A DNA stretch of 64,000 nucleotides from Campylobacter cuniculorum DSM 23162 = LMG 24588 (lineage in GTDB: Bacteria > Campylobacterota > Campylobacteria > Campylobacterales > Campylobacteraceae): positions 806,001 to 870,000 of the forward strand of contig NZ_CP020867.1 of assembly GCF_002104335.1 (NCBI RefSeq), in the 5' to 3' direction. The position numbers and the translations under genes are program-made. Below, piece after piece: positions 1 to 8,843 of this stretch. Numbering within the stretch: position 1 is the first letter of the stretch; each line of letters starts with the position of its first letter. The notes below the pieces were generated by a model. It was not told where the DNA came from. It worked only from the letters and a program-made list of their open reading frames with translations, and made no database searches.

Positions 1-628
1 TTGTAAAAAAGCTTTAAAGGATAAAATTTTTGCCCTTTTAATGCCTAGTTCTTCATCAAACAAAGACAATCTCAAAGATGCTTTAGAGCTTTGTGAAGAG
101 CTTAAAATCGCATACAAAATTCTATCCATACAAGAAATTTTAACTTCTTTTTTAGAAAGATGCGAACAAGCGGACAAGATACGCATTGGCAATCTTTCTG
201 CTCGAATTCGTATGGCTTTGCTCTATGATTTTTCTATGTTAAAAAATTTTTTAGTCATCGGCACTTCAAATAAAAGTGAATTACTCTTAGGTTATGGCAC
301 GATTTATGGCGATTTAGCCTGTGCTTTTAATCCTATAGGGGACTTGTATAAGAGTGAAATTTATGAATTCGCTCGCTTCTTAAAACTCAATGAAAAATTC
401 ATTCAAAAATCTCCTTCAGCAGATTTGTGGGAGGGACAGAGTGATGAATCGGACTTAGGTTTTTCTTATGATGCGATTGATAAGGGTTTACAAGCCTTAG
501 AAAAAAATGATAAAGAAGAGCTTTTAAAACTTGATAAAAAGTTGATTCAAATGCTTAAAGAAAGAAGTTTAAAAAATGCTTTTAAAAGAAAAATGCCTGA
601 AATTTTATCGCTTAAGAATTTTCAATGA
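1..628 (+). CDS. nadE: NAD synthetase, 3' part (5' end outside window)
   Basis: NH3-dependent NAD+ synthetase, which amidates deamido-NAD in the last cytoplasmic step of NAD synthesis. The reading frame is open from base 2, so the methionine at 41 is internal and the true start lies upstream. The visible part contains the family motif GTSNKSELLLGYGT, then an aspartate/glycine stretch (YGDLACAFNPIGDLYKSE) and SADLWEGQSDE, all typical of NadE. The N-terminal PP-loop is missing because of the window edge. The stop overlaps the lpxK start in ATGA, so the two are probably translationally coupled. In C. jejuni nadE is also followed by lpxK. Confidence 0.95.
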   Translation, partial: CKKALKDKIFALLMPSSSSNKDNLKDALELCEELKIAYKILSIQEILTSFLERCEQADKIRIGNLSARIRMALLYDFSMLKNFLVIGTSNKSELLLGYGTIYGDLACAFNPIGDLYKSEIYEFARFLKLNEKFIQKSPSADLWEGQSDESDLGFSYDAIDKGLQALEKNDKEELLKLDKKLIQMLKERSLKNAFKRKMPEILSLKNFQ

Positions 629-1542
629 CTTGGCTTGATTGTTATTTTTTTAAACCTAATCTTTTTCAAAAAATTCTTGCTTTCTTACTCTTGCCTTTGA
701 GTTTGGTTTATGTTGTATTTGCAATTTTAAATTTTCATTTGAGAAAAAAAGTGGATTTTCAAAAACCTATCATTAGCGTTGGAAATTTGAGTTTTGGTGG
801 AAATAGTAAAACCCCTTTTTGTAAGGCTGTGGCAAAGGAATTTGAGGGAAGTTTTATTGTGCTTAGGGGTTATAAAAGAAAAAGTAAGGGTTTAGTCATT
901 GTAAAAAATGATACAAAAATTCTATGCAGCGTCAAAGAAAGTGGAGATGAGGCGATGGAATATGCTTATGAGGAGCATATAAAGGGCGTGATTGTCAGTA
1001 AAAACAGAGAACTTGGAATCACAAAAGCCTTTGAGCTTGGGGCTAAGATTGTGATTTTAGACGATGCTTTTTCTAAATTTCATATTAAAAAATTTGATAT
1101 TTTGCTTCAGAGTCAAGTCAAGCCTTATTTTAATTTTGTTTTACCAAGCGGTGCTTATCGTTTGCCAAAATTTTATGAAAAAAAGGCAAATTTGATTGCA
1201 GAAGAGGGACGAGATTTTTACACTCATTCTTTTACGAAAGAAAATCCTAATGCCATTCTCGTAACAGCCATTGCAAAGCCTTTTCGTCTGTATGAGCATT
1301 TTATCAAGGCAAGGGCTTGTTATTTTTTTTCTGATCATTATGAATTTAAAAAAGAAGAATTACAAGCTTTGCTTCAAAAGCATAATTGTGATACACTTAT
1401 GCTTACTTTTAAGGATTTTGTAAAAATTAAAGATTTTGGTTTTAAATGTCAAGTGATAGAACTTCATATCGAGCTTAAGGAGCATTTAAAACAAGAATTA
1501 AGAAAATATATAGGGAGTTTTTATGCTTTTAGTGGAAAGTAG
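625..1542 (+). CDS. lpxK: tetraacyldisaccharide 4'-kinase (lipid A)
   Basis: Phosphorylates the 4' position of the lipid A disaccharide precursor at the inner membrane. At 305 aa it has the normal family length. An N-terminal membrane anchor (about residues 14-38) is followed by the family's P-loop variant SVGNLSFGGNSKTP (about 51-64). ILDDAF at about 141-146 fits the family's acidic metal-binding segment. It overlaps nadE by 4 bp and the next gene, thrC, by 20 bp, so the four genes nadE to kdsB look like one transcript. Confidence 0.93.
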   Translation: MTWLDCYFFKPNLFQKILAFLLLPLSLVYVVFAILNFHLRKKVDFQKPIISVGNLSFGGNSKTPFCKAVAKEFEGSFIVLRGYKRKSKGLVIVKNDTKILCSVKESGDEAMEYAYEEHIKGVIVSKNRELGITKAFELGAKIVILDDAFSKFHIKKFDILLQSQVKPYFNFVLPSGAYRLPKFYEKKANLIAEEGRDFYTHSFTKENPNAILVTAIAKPFRLYEHFIKARACYFFSDHYEFKKEELQALLQKHNCDTLMLTFKDFVKIKDFGFKCQVIELHIELKEHLKQELRKYIGSFYAFSGK

Positions 1543-2929
1543 AAATGCAAACAATCAAGTGGATTTTAAAGAAGCTATTTTACACCCAAATGCTAAGGAA
1601 GGAGGACTTTATACTCCTTTGGAGCTGCCACAATTTGATGGATTAAAATATGCGGATTTAAATTATAAAGATTTTGCTTTAGAATTGATTAAAAGTTTTG
1701 ATTTTGGTTCTGAAGAGCTTTTTGAAAAAGCTTTGCAAAGTTATGAAAATTTCGATGATAAATTTTGCCCGATTTTTTTAAGAAAAATTGATGATAAACT
1801 TTTTATCAACGAGCTTTATCACGGACCTACAAGAGCCTTTAAAGATATGGCTTTACAGCCTTTTGGAGTGCTTTTAAGGGAATTTTCTAAAGATAAAAAA
1901 ATTCTTATCATCTGTGCTACAAGCGGAGATACAGGACCTGCGACCTTAAAGAGTTTTGAAAATTCTAAAAATATCAAAGTTGTTTGTATGTATCCACAAG
2001 GTGGCACAAGTGCCATTCAAGCATTGCAAATGAGGGCTTTAGATAGGGGTAATTTAAAGGTTTTTGCTATCAAGGGCAATTTTGATGATGCACAAAATAC
2101 TCTTAAAAATTTGTTAATAAAAGCTGAATTTAAAGAGAAATTAAATCAATTAGGATACGAATTGAGTGCGGCAAATTCTGTGAATTTTGGGAGAATTTTA
2201 TTTCAAATCATTTATCATTATTATGCAGCGGTTAAAATAGGCAAGGGCGAGGAAATAGACATTATCATACCAAGCGGGAATTTTGGTAATGCTTTGGGTG
2301 CATATTATGCTAAAAAAATGGGTGCGAATATTGCTAGAATTAAAATCGCTTCAAACGCAAACAATATCTTAACCGAGCTTTTTACCAAAGGAGAATATGA
2401 TTTAAGAAATAAGAGCTTGAAAAAGACGATTTCACCTGCTATGGATATACTTGTTTCGTCTAATATAGAACGTTTGTTTTTTGATAAATTTGGAGATAAA
2501 CGCACTAAGGAATTGATGCTTTTGCTTAAAAATGAGAAATATTTTTCTTTGCAAAAATGTGAATTAAAGGCTTTAAAAGAGGATTTTGACGCGGATTTTT
2601 GTGATGATGATTTGTGTATGAGTTTTATTAAACAAAATAAAATTTTAATCGACCCACACACAGCCACTTGTTTTAAATTCCAAGATAAAAATCGCACAAG
2701 TATTATTGCTTCAACCGCTGAATGGACGAAATTCACTCCAAGTATGGTTAAGGCTTTATATGATAGAGAATGCAAAGATGAAAAAGAAGATTTGCTAAAA
2801 ATTTCTAAGCAGTATAATTTTGAGGTAAAAAAAGAGCTTTTAGCACTTTTTGATTTAGAAAATCAAGTTTCTAGGACTTATGAAATGAGTGAAATTGAAA
2901 ATAAAATTTTAGAATGGATTAAACAATGA
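1523..2929 (+). CDS. thrC: threonine synthase
   Basis: PLP enzyme converting O-phosphohomoserine to threonine. At 468 aa it matches the bacterial/fungal long form. The PLP lysine lies in HGPTRAFKDMALQ (around residue 107), with ATSGDTGPA and IIPSGNFGN further on, both typical of PLP fold-II enzymes. The start at 1523 is supported by an AGGGAG ribosome site about 7 bases upstream. This places the start inside the last 20 bp of lpxK in another frame. It ends in an ATGA overlap with kdsB. Confidence 0.95.
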   Translation: MLLVESRNANNQVDFKEAILHPNAKEGGLYTPLELPQFDGLKYADLNYKDFALELIKSFDFGSEELFEKALQSYENFDDKFCPIFLRKIDDKLFINELYHGPTRAFKDMALQPFGVLLREFSKDKKILIICATSGDTGPATLKSFENSKNIKVVCMYPQGGTSAIQALQMRALDRGNLKVFAIKGNFDDAQNTLKNLLIKAEFKEKLNQLGYELSAANSVNFGRILFQIIYHYYAAVKIGKGEEIDIIIPSGNFGNALGAYYAKKMGANIARIKIASNANNILTELFTKGEYDLRNKSLKKTISPAMDILVSSNIERLFFDKFGDKRTKELMLLLKNEKYFSLQKCELKALKEDFDADFCDDDLCMSFIKQNKILIDPHTATCFKFQDKNRTSIIASTAEWTKFTPSMVKALYDRECKDEKEDLLKISKQYNFEVKKELLALFDLENQVSRTYEMSEIENKILEWIKQ

Positions 2930-3642
2930 TTATTATACCCGCAAGACTTAAATCGACGCGTTTTGCAGAAAAGATTTTATGTGAGATTAAAGGTGTGCCT
3001 ATGTTTATCGCAACAGCTAGGCAAGTTTCAAGTGTTGATGAAGTTTGCATTGCTGTGGATGATGAAAAAGTTTTGCACATTGCTAAGGATTTTAATTTCA
3101 AGGCTGTTTTAACCCAAAAAAATCATGAAAGTGGCACAGATAGAATCAACGAAGTGTGCGAAATTTTAAAGCTTAAAAACGATGAGCTTATCATTAATGT
3201 GCAAGCTGATGAACCCTTTATAGAGAGTGAAAATCTTGCAAAATTTAAGGCTTTTAGTGAGGATTGTTTAAAGAGGGACGCTTTTATGGCAAGCTGTTAT
3301 AAAAAAATCAGTTCCGCTCAAGCACAAGATCCTAATCTTGTTAAAGTTGTATGCGACAATCAAGGTTTTGCTTTGTATTTTTCAAGGGCAAAAATTCCCT
3401 ATGAAAGGGAGAAATATACCGAAGATTTTAAGGGGCATTTGGGAATTTATGCTTATAGTGTCAAGGCTTTGAATGAATTTTGTCATTTTAAGAATTCTCA
3501 TTTGGAAAAAGCTGAAAAACTTGAACAATTAAGAGCCATAGAAAATAGTAAAAAAATTAAAATGCTTGAAATTTCTACTCAAAGTATGGGGATTGATACA
3601 AAAGAAGATTACGAAAAAGCTTTAAAAATTTTTAAAGCTTGA
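2926..3642 (+). CDS. kdsB: 3-deoxy-manno-octulosonate cytidylyltransferase
   Basis: Activates KDO with CTP to give CMP-KDO for the lipooligosaccharide inner core (waaA in this window uses the product). At 238 aa it has normal length. The N-terminal IIPARLKSTRFAEK is the nucleotide-binding motif, and NVQADEPFI (about residues 88-96) and the late MGIDTKEDYEKA are family signatures. The start overlaps the thrC stop in ATGA. It is the last gene of the run, and the following 399 bp hold no convincing gene. Confidence 0.95.
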   Translation: MIIIPARLKSTRFAEKILCEIKGVPMFIATARQVSSVDEVCIAVDDEKVLHIAKDFNFKAVLTQKNHESGTDRINEVCEILKLKNDELIINVQADEPFIESENLAKFKAFSEDCLKRDAFMASCYKKISSAQAQDPNLVKVVCDNQGFALYFSRAKIPYEREKYTEDFKGHLGIYAYSVKALNEFCHFKNSHLEKAEKLEQLRAIENSKKIKMLEISTQSMGIDTKEDYEKALKIFKA

Positions 3643-4041
3643 TTTATATGGTTTTATTATTGATTTAAATTATAATTAAATTTATATTTAAAATATATTT
3701 TTTGGTCATTATTAGTTTAATATAAAATAAAGCTAAAAATTTTATTTTTTGTTTATATTTACTTCAATGAGTGTTCTTGTAAGTATCAATAATAAAGATA
3801 GAATCGCTTTAATTTATGGCATTAGGATTAAAAATCTTTTAAGGGCTTTAATGACAAAAAGCTTTGCTTACCTTAATGTTAAGCATTCATTTTTTATTAC
3901 AACGGATATTGTTTTACATTTCTAAATTTTTTAAAATTTTTCTTAATAAAATTCTCTCAATGCTTATTTTAGAATTTTTAATTTGCGAAAGTTTTGTTTT
4001 TATATTCTATTTATCTTAGAAATTCTTTTTATTAAAGAAAA
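3643..4041. other. gene-poor gap between kdsB and fliP
   Basis: 399 bp of AT-rich sequence. The only open frame of note is ATG 3767 to TAA 3923-3925 on the plus strand (52 codons), which I do not recognise and which has no clear ribosome site. In C. jejuni several short hypothetical genes lie between kdsB and fliP (from memory). This gap may be what remains of them, but the sequence alone does not show it. Confidence 0.5.
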
Positions 4042-4788
4042 CTAAGTCATAACAAAACTTTCTACCAATCTTTGCACGAGCAAATTCCACCCATCTACAA
4101 GCACAAATATAAGCAATTTAAAAGGCAGTGAAATCATTATAGGCGGAAGCATCATCATACCCATAGACATTAAAACCGAACTCACAACCATATCAACGAC
4201 TAAAAAGGGCAGATAGATTAAAAAACCTATTTCAAAAGCTGTTTTTAATTCCGAAATCATAAAAGCAGGGACAAGAACGCTCAAAGGCACATCATCAATG
4301 GTTTTTGGATTAGGAAGATTGCGTATGCGATAAAATAAAGCTAAATCCTTCTCTCTTGTATTTTTAAGCATAAAATCTTTGAAAGGTTTTATGCCGCGAT
4401 TAAAAGCCTCTTCATAGCCTATTTCTTCAGCTAAATAGGGTTTTATGCCTTCATTGTATGATTTTGTTCCCACAGGTTCCATAATAAAAAAAGTTAAAAT
4501 TAATGCCAAGCTTACCAAAATCGTATTTGGTGGCATACTTTGTGTTCCCATAGCTTGTCTTAAAAAAGAAAAAACTACAATGAGTCTCAAAAAAGAAGTA
4601 ATCATAAAAATAAGACTTGGAGCCAAAGCAAGTAGAGTTAAAACGATGATAATATTGAGTGTTGTAACGAGTTGATTTGGAGTATCTGGGGCACTAAGAC
4701 TTAAATTCACGGTGGGAATTGTTGCTTCTGGAGCAGCAAAAAGATACAAAGAAAAAAGCATTAAAAGAAAAAATTTTTTCAATTTCAA
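4042..4788 (-). CDS. fliP: flagellar export apparatus protein FliP
   Basis: Core inner-membrane component of the flagellar type III export gate, with FliQ and FliR. At 248 aa it has normal length. It has a cleavable-type N-terminal signal (residues 1-18) and then four hydrophobic segments. Family signatures include TSFLRLIVVFSFLRQAMGTQ (about 66-85), with PFLVVDMVVSSVLMSMGMMM in the C-terminal third. It stands alone, convergent to kdsB and divergent from glmU, as is common for scattered Campylobacter flagellar genes. I see no sigma-54 or sigma-28 promoter. Confidence 0.96.
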   Translation of the reverse strand: MKLKKFFLLMLFSLYLFAAPEATIPTVNLSLSAPDTPNQLVTTLNIIIVLTLLALAPSLIFMITSFLRLIVVFSFLRQAMGTQSMPPNTILVSLALILTFFIMEPVGTKSYNEGIKPYLAEEIGYEEAFNRGIKPFKDFMLKNTREKDLALFYRIRNLPNPKTIDDVPLSVLVPAFMISELKTAFEIGFLIYLPFLVVDMVVSSVLMSMGMMMLPPIMISLPFKLLIFVLVDGWNLLVQRLVESFVMT

Positions 4789-5107
4789 GCAACCTTGTTA
4801 AAATTAATAAAGAATGTCAAAATTTATTTTATCTTTTGCTATTTTAAAATCAGTTTAACTTTTTATAAAAGGCATTGAATTTTTTATCAATATAAATGCT
4901 CATAATTTTTATAAAAATTTAGAAATTCACAAATCAAAGTTAAATTTCAATTGTATTTTTATAAAAATTTAAACCGATATAAAACAAATTTAAAATAAAT
5001 TTTGTATTTTTAATTCTAAAAAAACTAAGAGTTGTTAAAGCTTTATAAAAATTTTTAACTTTAAAATGTTAAAATATGCTTTAATTTTTTCAAGGGATTT
5101 AAAAAGA
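4789..5107. other. divergent fliP/glmU intergenic region
   Basis: 319 bp, extremely AT-rich and with no gene. It contains an 18-base near-identical repeat (ATTTTTATAAAAATTTA core) at 4904-4921 and 4954-4971, spaced 50 bp apart, and a weaker related stretch near 5042-5060. A TAAAAT -10-like box at 5070-5075 lies 33 bases before the glmU start. Confidence 0.5.
5070..5075 (+). promoter_or_regulatory. putative -10 box of glmU
   Basis: TAAAAT preceded by T-rich sequence. Transcription from here would begin near 5082, downstream of the ATG at 5066. This argues that the ATG at 5108 is the real glmU start. Confidence 0.4.
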
Positions 5108-6397
5108 ATGAAAACTTCGGTTATTGTTTTAGCAGCGGGACTTGGCACAAGAATGAAATCTCACAAACCTAAAGTTTTACAAAAAATTTGCAATAAGAGC
5201 ATGATTTTACACATTTTGCAAAGTGCTTTTGACTTAAGTGATGATGTCAGCGTTGTTTTAGCTCATCAAAAAGAACTTGTAGCAAAAGAAATTTTACAAT
5301 ATTTTCCAAAAACACAAATTTTAGAACAAGATTTAAAACATTTTCCCGGAACTGCAGGAGCATTAAAAAATTACATCCCAAAGAATGAAAAAGTTTTGAT
5401 TCTTTGCGGAGATATGCCCTTAATGAAATCTCAAAGTTTGCAAAGACTCATTGAAAATAAAGCTGATTTTACTTTGGCTGTATTTGAAACAAAAGAACCT
5501 AAAAGTTATGGTCGCGTGGTTTTTAAAAATCAGCAAATTGAAAAAATCGTAGAATTAAAAGATGCTAATGAAGAGGAAAAAAAAATTTGTTGTTGTAATG
5601 CAGGAATTTATGCTATCAATTCTAATCTTTTAATGCAAATTCTGCCCTTGATTAGCAATGAAAACAAAGCTAAAGAGTATTATCTCACAGATGCTGTAAA
5701 ATTAGCTAAAATGAAGAATGCAAACATCGAAGCGGTTTTTGTCGATGAAAAAGAATTTATGGGAGTGAATGATAAATTCGAACTTGCCCTAGCTGAAAAT
5801 ATTATGCAAGAAAAAATCAAAGAATACTGGTCAAAACAAGGCGTGATTTTTCATTTACCTCATACAAGTTTTATTGACCCTGATTGTGAATTTATAGGTG
5901 AATGTGAAGTGTATGAAAATGTGAGAATTGAAGGTCAAAGTAAGATCATTAATTCTGTGATTAAAAGCTCTAGTGTGATTGAGAATTCTATAGTTGAAAA
6001 TAGCGATATAGGACCCCTAGCACATTTAAGACCTAAGAATGAGATTAAAAACACTCATATTGGGAATTTTGTTGAGTGTAAAAATGCAAAATTAAACGGG
6101 GTTAAAGCAGGACATTTGAGTTATTTGGGCGATTGTGAGATTGAAGAAGGCACGAATATAGGTTGTGGGACTATAACTTGCAATTATGATGGGATTAAAA
6201 AACATAAAACCTTGATAGGAAAAAATGTTTTTATCGGTTCAGATACGCAATTGATTGCTCCTGTAAAGATTGAAGACGAAGTTATAATTGCAGCTGGAAG
6301 CTGTGTCGATAGAGATGTTTTAAAGGGATCTTTATTCATCAATCGCAGCCCTTCAAAAACCATAAAAGATTATTTTTATAAGAAATTTAAAAAATGA
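5108..6397 (+). CDS. glmU: bifunctional GlcNAc-1-P uridyltransferase / GlcN-1-P acetyltransferase
   Basis: Makes UDP-GlcNAc for peptidoglycan and LOS. At 429 aa it has the usual length. The N-terminal pyrophosphorylase carries LAAGLGTRMKSHKPK right after the start, and LCGDMPL follows. From about residue 240 hexapeptide repeats form the left-handed beta-helix acetyltransferase, with HLRPKNEIKNTHIGNFVE and GCGTITCNYDG. The frame is open from 5066, but ATG 5108 is preferred: it has AAGGGA 10 bases upstream and puts the nucleotide motif at the usual N-terminal position. Its stop overlaps coaBC. Confidence 0.95.
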   Translation: MKTSVIVLAAGLGTRMKSHKPKVLQKICNKSMILHILQSAFDLSDDVSVVLAHQKELVAKEILQYFPKTQILEQDLKHFPGTAGALKNYIPKNEKVLILCGDMPLMKSQSLQRLIENKADFTLAVFETKEPKSYGRVVFKNQQIEKIVELKDANEEEKKICCCNAGIYAINSNLLMQILPLISNENKAKEYYLTDAVKLAKMKNANIEAVFVDEKEFMGVNDKFELALAENIMQEKIKEYWSKQGVIFHLPHTSFIDPDCEFIGECEVYENVRIEGQSKIINSVIKSSSVIENSIVENSDIGPLAHLRPKNEIKNTHIGNFVECKNAKLNGVKAGHLSYLGDCEIEEGTNIGCGTITCNYDGIKKHKTLIGKNVFIGSDTQLIAPVKIEDEVIIAAGSCVDRDVLKGSLFINRSPSKTIKDYFYKKFKK

Positions 6398-7548
6398 AAA
6401 CCATACTTTTAGCTGTGAGTGGAAGTATAGCCTTTTATAAGGCTTATGAACTGATTTCTTTGTTTAAAAAAGAGGGCTTTAAAATCAAAGTTTTACTCTC
6501 TAAAGGACTTTTAAAATTTGCAAATAAAATAAGTTTTGAAGCCCTAGCTGATGAAGTACTTTGCGAGGAAAATGAATCTTGGAGTGATTCAAACAATCAT
6601 ATTGCATTCAGTAGAGATTGCGATATTGTTTTATTTGCTCCTGCGACGGCTCATTCTATCAATAAACTTGCACATGGAATTTGTGATAATTTATTCATTC
6701 AAAGCTTAATGGCGATTAAAACTAAACTCATCATTGCTCCTGCAGCAAATACGAAAATGTATCAGCATTTTAGCACTCAAAATTCCCTTCACATTCTTCA
6801 AAAACAAGGTGCAATCATCATCAAGCCCCTATGCAAAAAACTTGCTTGTAAAGATGAAGGCGAGGGGGCTTTGGCTGAAATTGATACGATTTTTAATACC
6901 ACCAAAAGAGAGCTTTTAAGAGAGGAATTTTTCACAGATAAAGCTGTGATTGTAACCGGTGGAGGCACTAAAGAAAAAATCGATGAAGTGCGTTGTATAA
7001 GTAATTTTTCAAGCGGAAAAATGGCAAAAGCAATAGCCGATGCCTTTTATTTTTTAGGAGCTCGGGTGATATTTTTAAGCAGTGTTAAATTTAAGGTCCC
7101 TTACGAGCTTTTAGAATTTGAAAATTCCAAAGATTTAAAAAGACTTTTAGAAAAATTTAAAGATAAAGACTTTTTAATTATGGTGGCAGCTGTGAGTGAT
7201 TTTATCCCTGAATTTCATCAAGGGAAAATTAAGAAAAAAGAGCATTTGCAAGGCTTAGAGCTGAAATTTTTACCCAATGAAGATCTGCTTGAAAATCTTA
7301 AATTCAAGGGTAAAAAAATCGGTTTTAAAATGGAAGTTGATTCTAAAAATGCTTTGGAAAATGCAAAAAAATCCCTTTTAGAAAAAAAGCTTGATATGGT
7401 TTGTTTAAATGTTTTAGACAAAGAAAATTCCTTTGGTTCGGATAAAAATAAACTTTGTTTTATCACAGCAAATGAGCTTTTAAATTCCGCCTTAAAGAGT
7501 AAAGAAGAATTAGCTTTTGAACTTGCAAGGTTGTGTCAAAAACTATGA
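6394..7548 (+). CDS. coaBC: CoA biosynthesis bifunctional protein (PPC synthetase/decarboxylase)
   Basis: Couples phosphopantothenate to cysteine and decarboxylates the product, two steps of CoA synthesis. It is 384 aa. The N-terminal flavoprotein half (CoaC) has AVSGSIAFYKAYEL at the start and the PAANTKMY substrate motif near residue 115. The C-terminal half (CoaB) begins about residue 185 with VTGGGTKEKIDEVR and SNFSSGKM. It overlaps glmU by 4 bp and the next gene by 4 bp. C. jejuni annotations often call it dfp. Confidence 0.94.
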   Translation: MKTILLAVSGSIAFYKAYELISLFKKEGFKIKVLLSKGLLKFANKISFEALADEVLCEENESWSDSNNHIAFSRDCDIVLFAPATAHSINKLAHGICDNLFIQSLMAIKTKLIIAPAANTKMYQHFSTQNSLHILQKQGAIIIKPLCKKLACKDEGEGALAEIDTIFNTTKRELLREEFFTDKAVIVTGGGTKEKIDEVRCISNFSSGKMAKAIADAFYFLGARVIFLSSVKFKVPYELLEFENSKDLKRLLEKFKDKDFLIMVAAVSDFIPEFHQGKIKKKEHLQGLELKFLPNEDLLENLKFKGKKIGFKMEVDSKNALENAKKSLLEKKLDMVCLNVLDKENSFGSDKNKLCFITANELLNSALKSKEELAFELARLCQKL

Positions 7549-8162
7549 GTAAAATCAACGCAACCCTTCCCATACCAATGAAAGTTCTTGCAAAATCAGG
7601 TTATGGACGCTATACCTTGCTTTTAAATCACAGAAAAATTCAAACCAAAAGTATGATTGAGCTTGAAGTAGGAGCACAGTATTTGGCTGAACTTTATACT
7701 CAAGAAGGTGGAGTGATACAATTTAAAAATCTTTCAAAATGTCCTCATATACCATATTTTGAAAAGGGTCTTGCTTTGATGGTAGAAATTTTGGAGAGAA
7801 ATTATGATTTTAAAAATTTCATCATTGAAAATCTTTTAGAATGCAAGGATAGAAACGAATATCAAATTTTAAAAGAAATGCTCTTTGCAAGTTTTGAAAA
7901 CATCTATCATATTCCTTTTGTTTTTGAAAATAAAGCTTGTTTGTTTCAAATGAGAAAAAAAGGCGAAATTTTGGAGCTTTATTTTTATTTTAGCGTGTTT
8001 GGAGCTTTGAAAATTTTAATTGATAAAGGCGGAGTTTCAATTTTTACCCCATTTTTTAAGGTGCAAAATTTTCTTAATGAAAATTTAAAATTTAATGTTT
8101 TTCAAGATTCTAAGATTGAGCCTCTTTTTGCATTGAAAAGATTATTTGATTTTAAAGGATAA
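7545..8162 (+). CDS. conserved hypothetical protein
   Basis: 205 aa and probably cytoplasmic: there is no signal peptide or membrane segment. ATG 7545 overlaps the coaBC stop (ATGA) and is preferred over GTG 7533. I recognise no domain. The N-terminal INATLPIPMKVLAKSGYGRY and a K/E-rich middle with aromatic residues give no clear fold. A gene of this size occupies the same place between dfp and uppS in C. jejuni, so it is a conserved epsilonproteobacterial protein of unknown function. It is co-transcribed with cell-wall precursor genes. Confidence 0.85.
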   Translation: MSKINATLPIPMKVLAKSGYGRYTLLLNHRKIQTKSMIELEVGAQYLAELYTQEGGVIQFKNLSKCPHIPYFEKGLALMVEILERNYDFKNFIIENLLECKDRNEYQILKEMLFASFENIYHIPFVFENKACLFQMRKKGEILELYFYFSVFGALKILIDKGGVSIFTPFFKVQNFLNENLKFNVFQDSKIEPLFALKRLFDFKG

Positions 8163-8164
8163 TG

Positions 8165-8833
8165 ATGAATGAGTTAAAACACCTTGCAATCGTGATGGAT
8201 GGAAACAGACGCTGGGCTAAAGCTAAGGGTTTTTTGGCAAAATTAGGCTATTCTCAAGGTGTTAAAACTTTGCAAAAAATTATGAAAGTGTGTATTGAAG
8301 AAAATATTTCAAATTTAAGTCTTTTTGCCTTTAGTACTGAAAATTGGAAGAGACCACAAGATGAGATTGACTTCATTTTTGAGCTTTTAAATCGCTGTTT
8401 GGATGAGGCCTTAGAGCAATTTCCAAAAAACAATATCAAACTCCGTGCAATCGGGGATTTATCCCGCATTGATAAGGATTTAAGAGAGAAAATTTTTTTA
8501 GTGGAGAAAGAAACAAGGGCTTGTAATTTACTCTGCGTGAATTTAGCAATCAGTTATGGTGCAAGAGATGAGATTATACGGGCGGTTAAGCGAACCTTGG
8601 AGAAAGGTTTAGAACTCAATGAGCAAAATTTAAGTCAAAATTTAGACCTACCTTTAGATGTGGATTTGATGTTACGCGTAGGAAATGCTAAGAGACTTTC
8701 GAATTTTTTACTTTGGCAATGCTCTTATGCTGAAATTTATTTCAGTGAAACCTTATTTCCGTCCCTTACAAAAAGGGAATTTAAAAAGATTATAAAAGAT
8801 TTTAGAAAAAGAGAGCGAACTTTTGGAAGGTGA
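8165..8833 (+). CDS. uppS: undecaprenyl diphosphate synthase
   Basis: Cis-prenyltransferase that makes the C55 lipid carrier for peptidoglycan, LOS and N-glycan synthesis. It is 222 aa. AIVMDGNRRWAK near the N-terminus holds the catalytic Asp. FAFSTENWKRP and LMLRVGNAKRLSNFLLWQ (about 170-187) complete the family signatures. Two ATGs are adjacent (8162, 8165); the second is better spaced from AAAGGA at 8154-8159. It continues the glmU operon. Confidence 0.96.
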   Translation: MNELKHLAIVMDGNRRWAKAKGFLAKLGYSQGVKTLQKIMKVCIEENISNLSLFAFSTENWKRPQDEIDFIFELLNRCLDEALEQFPKNNIKLRAIGDLSRIDKDLREKIFLVEKETRACNLLCVNLAISYGARDEIIRAVKRTLEKGLELNEQNLSQNLDLPLDVDLMLRVGNAKRLSNFLLWQCSYAEIYFSETLFPSLTKREFKKIIKDFRKRERTFGR

Positions 8834-8843
8834 AAACTAAGCT

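Noticed and set aside
2305-2775. 156-codon minus-strand frame inside thrC
   Set aside because: Shadow of thrC: Ser/Lys/Phe-rich composition typical of the reverse strand of AT-rich genes and no recognisable domain.
3767-3925. 52-codon frame as a real gene
   Set aside because: No ribosome site, no recognisable motif, and AT-driven composition; kept only as a remark on the gap.
5066-5107. Longer glmU start at 5066
   Set aside because: No ribosome site; it would lie before the likely transcription start and add residues ahead of the nucleotide motif.
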